A stretch of 64,000 bases of DNA, from the NCBI RefSeq assembly GCF_019097595.1, contig NC_080711.1, positions 16,261,428-16,325,427 on the forward strand, read 5' to 3'. Shown piece after piece: positions 61,291-64,000 of this stretch. This stretch comes from Hemibagrus wyckioides (lineage: Eukaryota > Chordata > Actinopteri > Siluriformes > Bagridae). Every line of letters starts with the position of its first letter. Within the stretch, counting starts at the first letter, position 1. The notes beneath the pieces were generated by a model, which was not told the DNA's origin, searched no databases, and was given only the letters and a program-made list of their open reading frames with translations. Both the position numbers and the translations under genes were made by a program.

Positions 61291-62164
61291 GCCTGGTGAG
61301 GGGTGTCACATCTTCTGCAGCCTCTGTGACACAGATGGGGATATATCTAGTCTGGCTGCCCAGGACCCCTTCTAAATATTGTTTTGAGCTGCACGTTAAA
61401 TTGGGGGCTCTGACATGGTTAGAGCCCCAGCCACATAAGCCTCAACATGTCAAATATTGCACCTGTTTCATGTTATTCCCTATTAGCACCCCTATTAAAA
61501 CCCCTATCACTTCTGGTTTCTGTCTGTTTCTTTATCAAGACTTTGATGCTGTTTTGTTCATGTGTTATTATGTGGACCATGATCTTGCTTATAGTCTAGA
61601 TGTTTAGCCAAGTGTCCTCTGTTCAAGTTTTGGTTCCTAATTTTCATTTTTTTTATTTCCTTGTTTTGGATATCTGTCTGCACTTCACTTAGTAAAAGAC
61701 TTGAAATAATGGCTAAATCTAAATTTTAAATAAGGAGCCCTTTTGAGGTATGGTAAAATGTAAAATAATATTAATAAATTAAGATAAATTTCAATCTGTG
61801 AAAAAATCCTTATGGCTGCATTTTTTCTGAAATATGGCCCAGGTTTATGCATGTGTCTGTATATGTGCATGACTATACACTGTCTCTGTCTCACTGCATG
61901 CTGCTTGTGTGTCTACTTAGCAGTTTACTGTTTTGTGTGAGATTGAGTGTATGTGTGCATGCATGTGTGTGCATGTGTGCACGTCAAAGTGTGTATTTCA
62001 AGAAGACAAGACAGTAGAGATTAAGCAGTCAGCCACAGATGTGCAAGACAACACAAGGCTGTCTTTGTGTGAGATACATACAGACACAGGTGCTTCACAC
62101 ATCTGGAGCCCTCTCTTACCTCAATAACTGCTCTACCAAACTGAGTTATAAATACTAAATTCAG
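61291..62164. other. Intergenic, no recognised gene
   Basis: A frame at 61296-61607 lacks recognisable similarity. The sequence at about 61325-61450 may be the flank of a dispersed repeat. Confidence 0.4.
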
Positions 62165-62165
62165 G

Positions 62166-62260
<95 letters not shown>

Positions 62261-62261
62261 G
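62165..62261. repeat. (GATA)n microsatellite
   Basis: About 24 uninterrupted GATA/TAGA units. Confidence 0.98.
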
Positions 62262-62484
62262 AGCACCCATGAAATTTATATGTGAAATTTATATAATTTA
62301 TATAATTATATGTGTAGACTCTATATGTACAGAAGATACAGTGTATGAATATGAATGTATGTAGATAAAAGGTCTGCTAAAGTCAACATTGAAATGAAAT
62401 TGAAATGGTGACGCAAAAGAGTATTATGTACAGTGTGCATATGTAAGATAAATATATAAATATATTGTAGAAGTGTATATGAGG

Positions 62485-62690
62485 CAAAATATATGTCCAA
62501 TTTTACAGGGAGCAAAGTGACAAAATATAATGTCCAGTTTACAGGGAGCAAAGTGACAGTGCAAAGTGACAAAATGACAAAATATAATGTCCAGTTTCCA
62601 GGGAGCAAAGTGACAGTGCAAAGTGACAAAATGACAAAATATAATGTCCAGTTTCCAGGGAGCAAAGTGACAGTGCAGTGCACACACAAA
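62485..62690. repeat. 57-bp tandem repeat, about 3.5 units
   Basis: Units read AAAATATAATGTCCAGTTT, then CCAGGGAGCAAAGTGACAGT and GCAAAGTGACAAAATGAC. The first unit is shorter and diverged. It lies just before copy B of the dispersed repeat and may be part of it. Confidence 0.9.
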
Positions 62691-62761
62691 GATGTACAGA
62701 GAAGATGTACAGTGAGTGTTATTGTGTGTACAGAGTAGTACAATATAGCATGTGCAACAAT

Positions 62762-63045
62762 CAGCTGAGGTAGAATGTTATGTTATGTTGTGTGGGGGTA
62801 AGACCAGAGAATCCAGATCCTAGGTGTACTGGTTGAGGGCCCGAATGGCCTGCGGGAAGAAGCTCCTCCTCATTCTCTCTGTGTTCGCCTTCAAGGAACG
62901 GAAACGTTTCCCTGACCTCATCAGAGAGAAGAGTCCATTGTTGGGATGGCTGAGGTCCTTCATAATCTTCCTGGCTTTGGTCCAGCACCGCTTGCTGTAT
63001 ATGGTGTTCAGGTCAGGAAGCTCGGTGCGGATGGTGCGCTCGAAT
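62762..63045 (+). repeat. Dispersed fish repeat, copy B (3' part)
   Basis: 62829-62943 matches 3434-3560 of copy A (GGGAAGAAGCTCCTCCTCAT, TTCCCTGACCTCATCAGAGA). It continues further, through AAGTCC-type sequence to GTTCAGGTCAGGAAGCTCGG, than copy A does. Confidence 0.8.
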
Positions 63046-63787
63046 ATATATTTGATATATATTTAAATTTTATGTCATCCTGTTTTCAGCTTATATGCTA
63101 AACCACTTAATATATTATATTAAGTTCTATATAATTACTTAATATCTGATGAATAAAATGCATTGGTTTTCTATGAAAGAGATATAAGTGTATGTTACTG
63201 TATTTTCTATTGCAAAATTCAAGTACAATGTATGTTCCCAAGACAAGAGCTTGGTCCCTTTAAACCAAATGCAAGGATACATAATTTAAGTCTTATTTTG
63301 CCTTGATTAGTTTAATATAGAGAGACAGAGAGATCAGGCTTTCAGTCAGTGCTGCATGATAAAGGCTTGTGCATAATAAAGGAGAGTGTGTGTGTGTGTG
63401 TGTGTGTGTGTACATTGCACCTCATGGTTTCCTCTTAAACCTATCCACCCACAATGAACTGAAATTTCTCCATCTCCATCCTAAGAACAAAAACAAAATT
63501 TTATTTTCCTGATTTGACAGACATGTGCTTTCTAAAGCTTAGGGAACAAGATGGAGAGGTTCCTTGCCATAATAAACACAGCTCTGTGTGTATGTATGTG
63601 TGTGTGTGTGTGTGTGCACGCATACAAGAGGTTAGGTCACAGGACATTCTCAGATGAGCTATGGTGATTCTGAGTGTATCTCCTCTCTCTGTCTTAATGG
63701 GTGGTCAACAGTTCTGTGGGCCTGGAGAGCAAAAGGGTCAGCAACACACAATTTTTACCGTTACAGTCATAATGATTATTTCCTGGC

Positions 63788-63819
<32 letters not shown>

Positions 63820-64000
63820 CTGTGTAATGCTGTGTGGGAGAGCAGAAGTAGGGACATAACAAGTTGACATCTGACCTGGACACATGGTTTGTGATCTTCC
63901 TTAGTTCTGCCTAAGGGGATGCTCAGGATACCTCAACCCACTCCCCCTCCTGCTCTTCTTCTTCATCATCATTAGTACTGTCATTACTATTGGGTTAATT
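63046..64000. other. Intergenic with three (GT)n tracts
   Basis: GT microsatellites lie at about 63386-63411, 63586-63617 and 63787-63813. Otherwise nothing recognised to the window end. Confidence 0.6.

Noticed and set aside
60997..61607. Two overlapping 100-codon plus-strand frames
   Set aside because: They run through a degenerate minisatellite and repeat flank, with no family resemblance.

Overview
This is a vertebrate nuclear sequence, almost certainly from a teleost fish. It is AT-rich and intron-containing, full of dinucleotide and GATA microsatellites, and carries fish-type repeats: several Tc1-like transposons, a piggyBac relic, a hAT-like 5' end, a tRNA-derived SINE with the teleost-type tail, and retroelement fragments. 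The mix of Tc1 families would suit an otophysan such as a catfish, but that is an impression, not a demonstration.

The one gene identified with certainty is sox8, on the minus strand: three coding exons at 35435-35032, 34461-34229 and 34103-33379, 453 codons before the stop. It encodes a complete SoxE factor with dimerisation domain, HMG box, K2 region and C-terminal transactivation domain. Intron 1 is largely microsatellite. The promoter has two CCAAT boxes 32 bp apart. sox8 lies in a gene-poor region that is almost free of transposons between about 28 and 47 kb.

Layout. 0-8.4 kb: transposon graveyard (Tc1 relics, RNase H relic, dispersed repeat, piggyBac relic, deleted Tc1 copy). 8.6-12.0 kb: an unrecognised three-exon gene model on the plus strand, whose middle exon is mostly a 57-bp in-frame minisatellite. 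12-28 kb: microsatellites, minisatellites, Tc1 relics and MITE-like elements. 28-47 kb: sox8 and TE-poor flanks, including a compact GC-richer segment at 46.2-46.4 kb with a perfect inverted pair of SOX motifs spaced as SoxE dimers prefer. 47-63 kb: more transposons, including a complete Tc1-like element with an intact transposase reading frame (49319-50566), a long hairpin at 58.1 kb, a hAT-like 5' end and degenerate tandem repeats.

The most interesting items are the candidate SoxE-dimer element about 10.9 kb upstream of sox8, the VNTR-containing gene at 8.6-12.0 kb, the near-perfect 57-bp-arm hairpin at 58114-58243, and the intact Tc1 element with its internally deleted relative at 6640-7239. 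All family assignments rest on reading motifs by eye; no database search was run.
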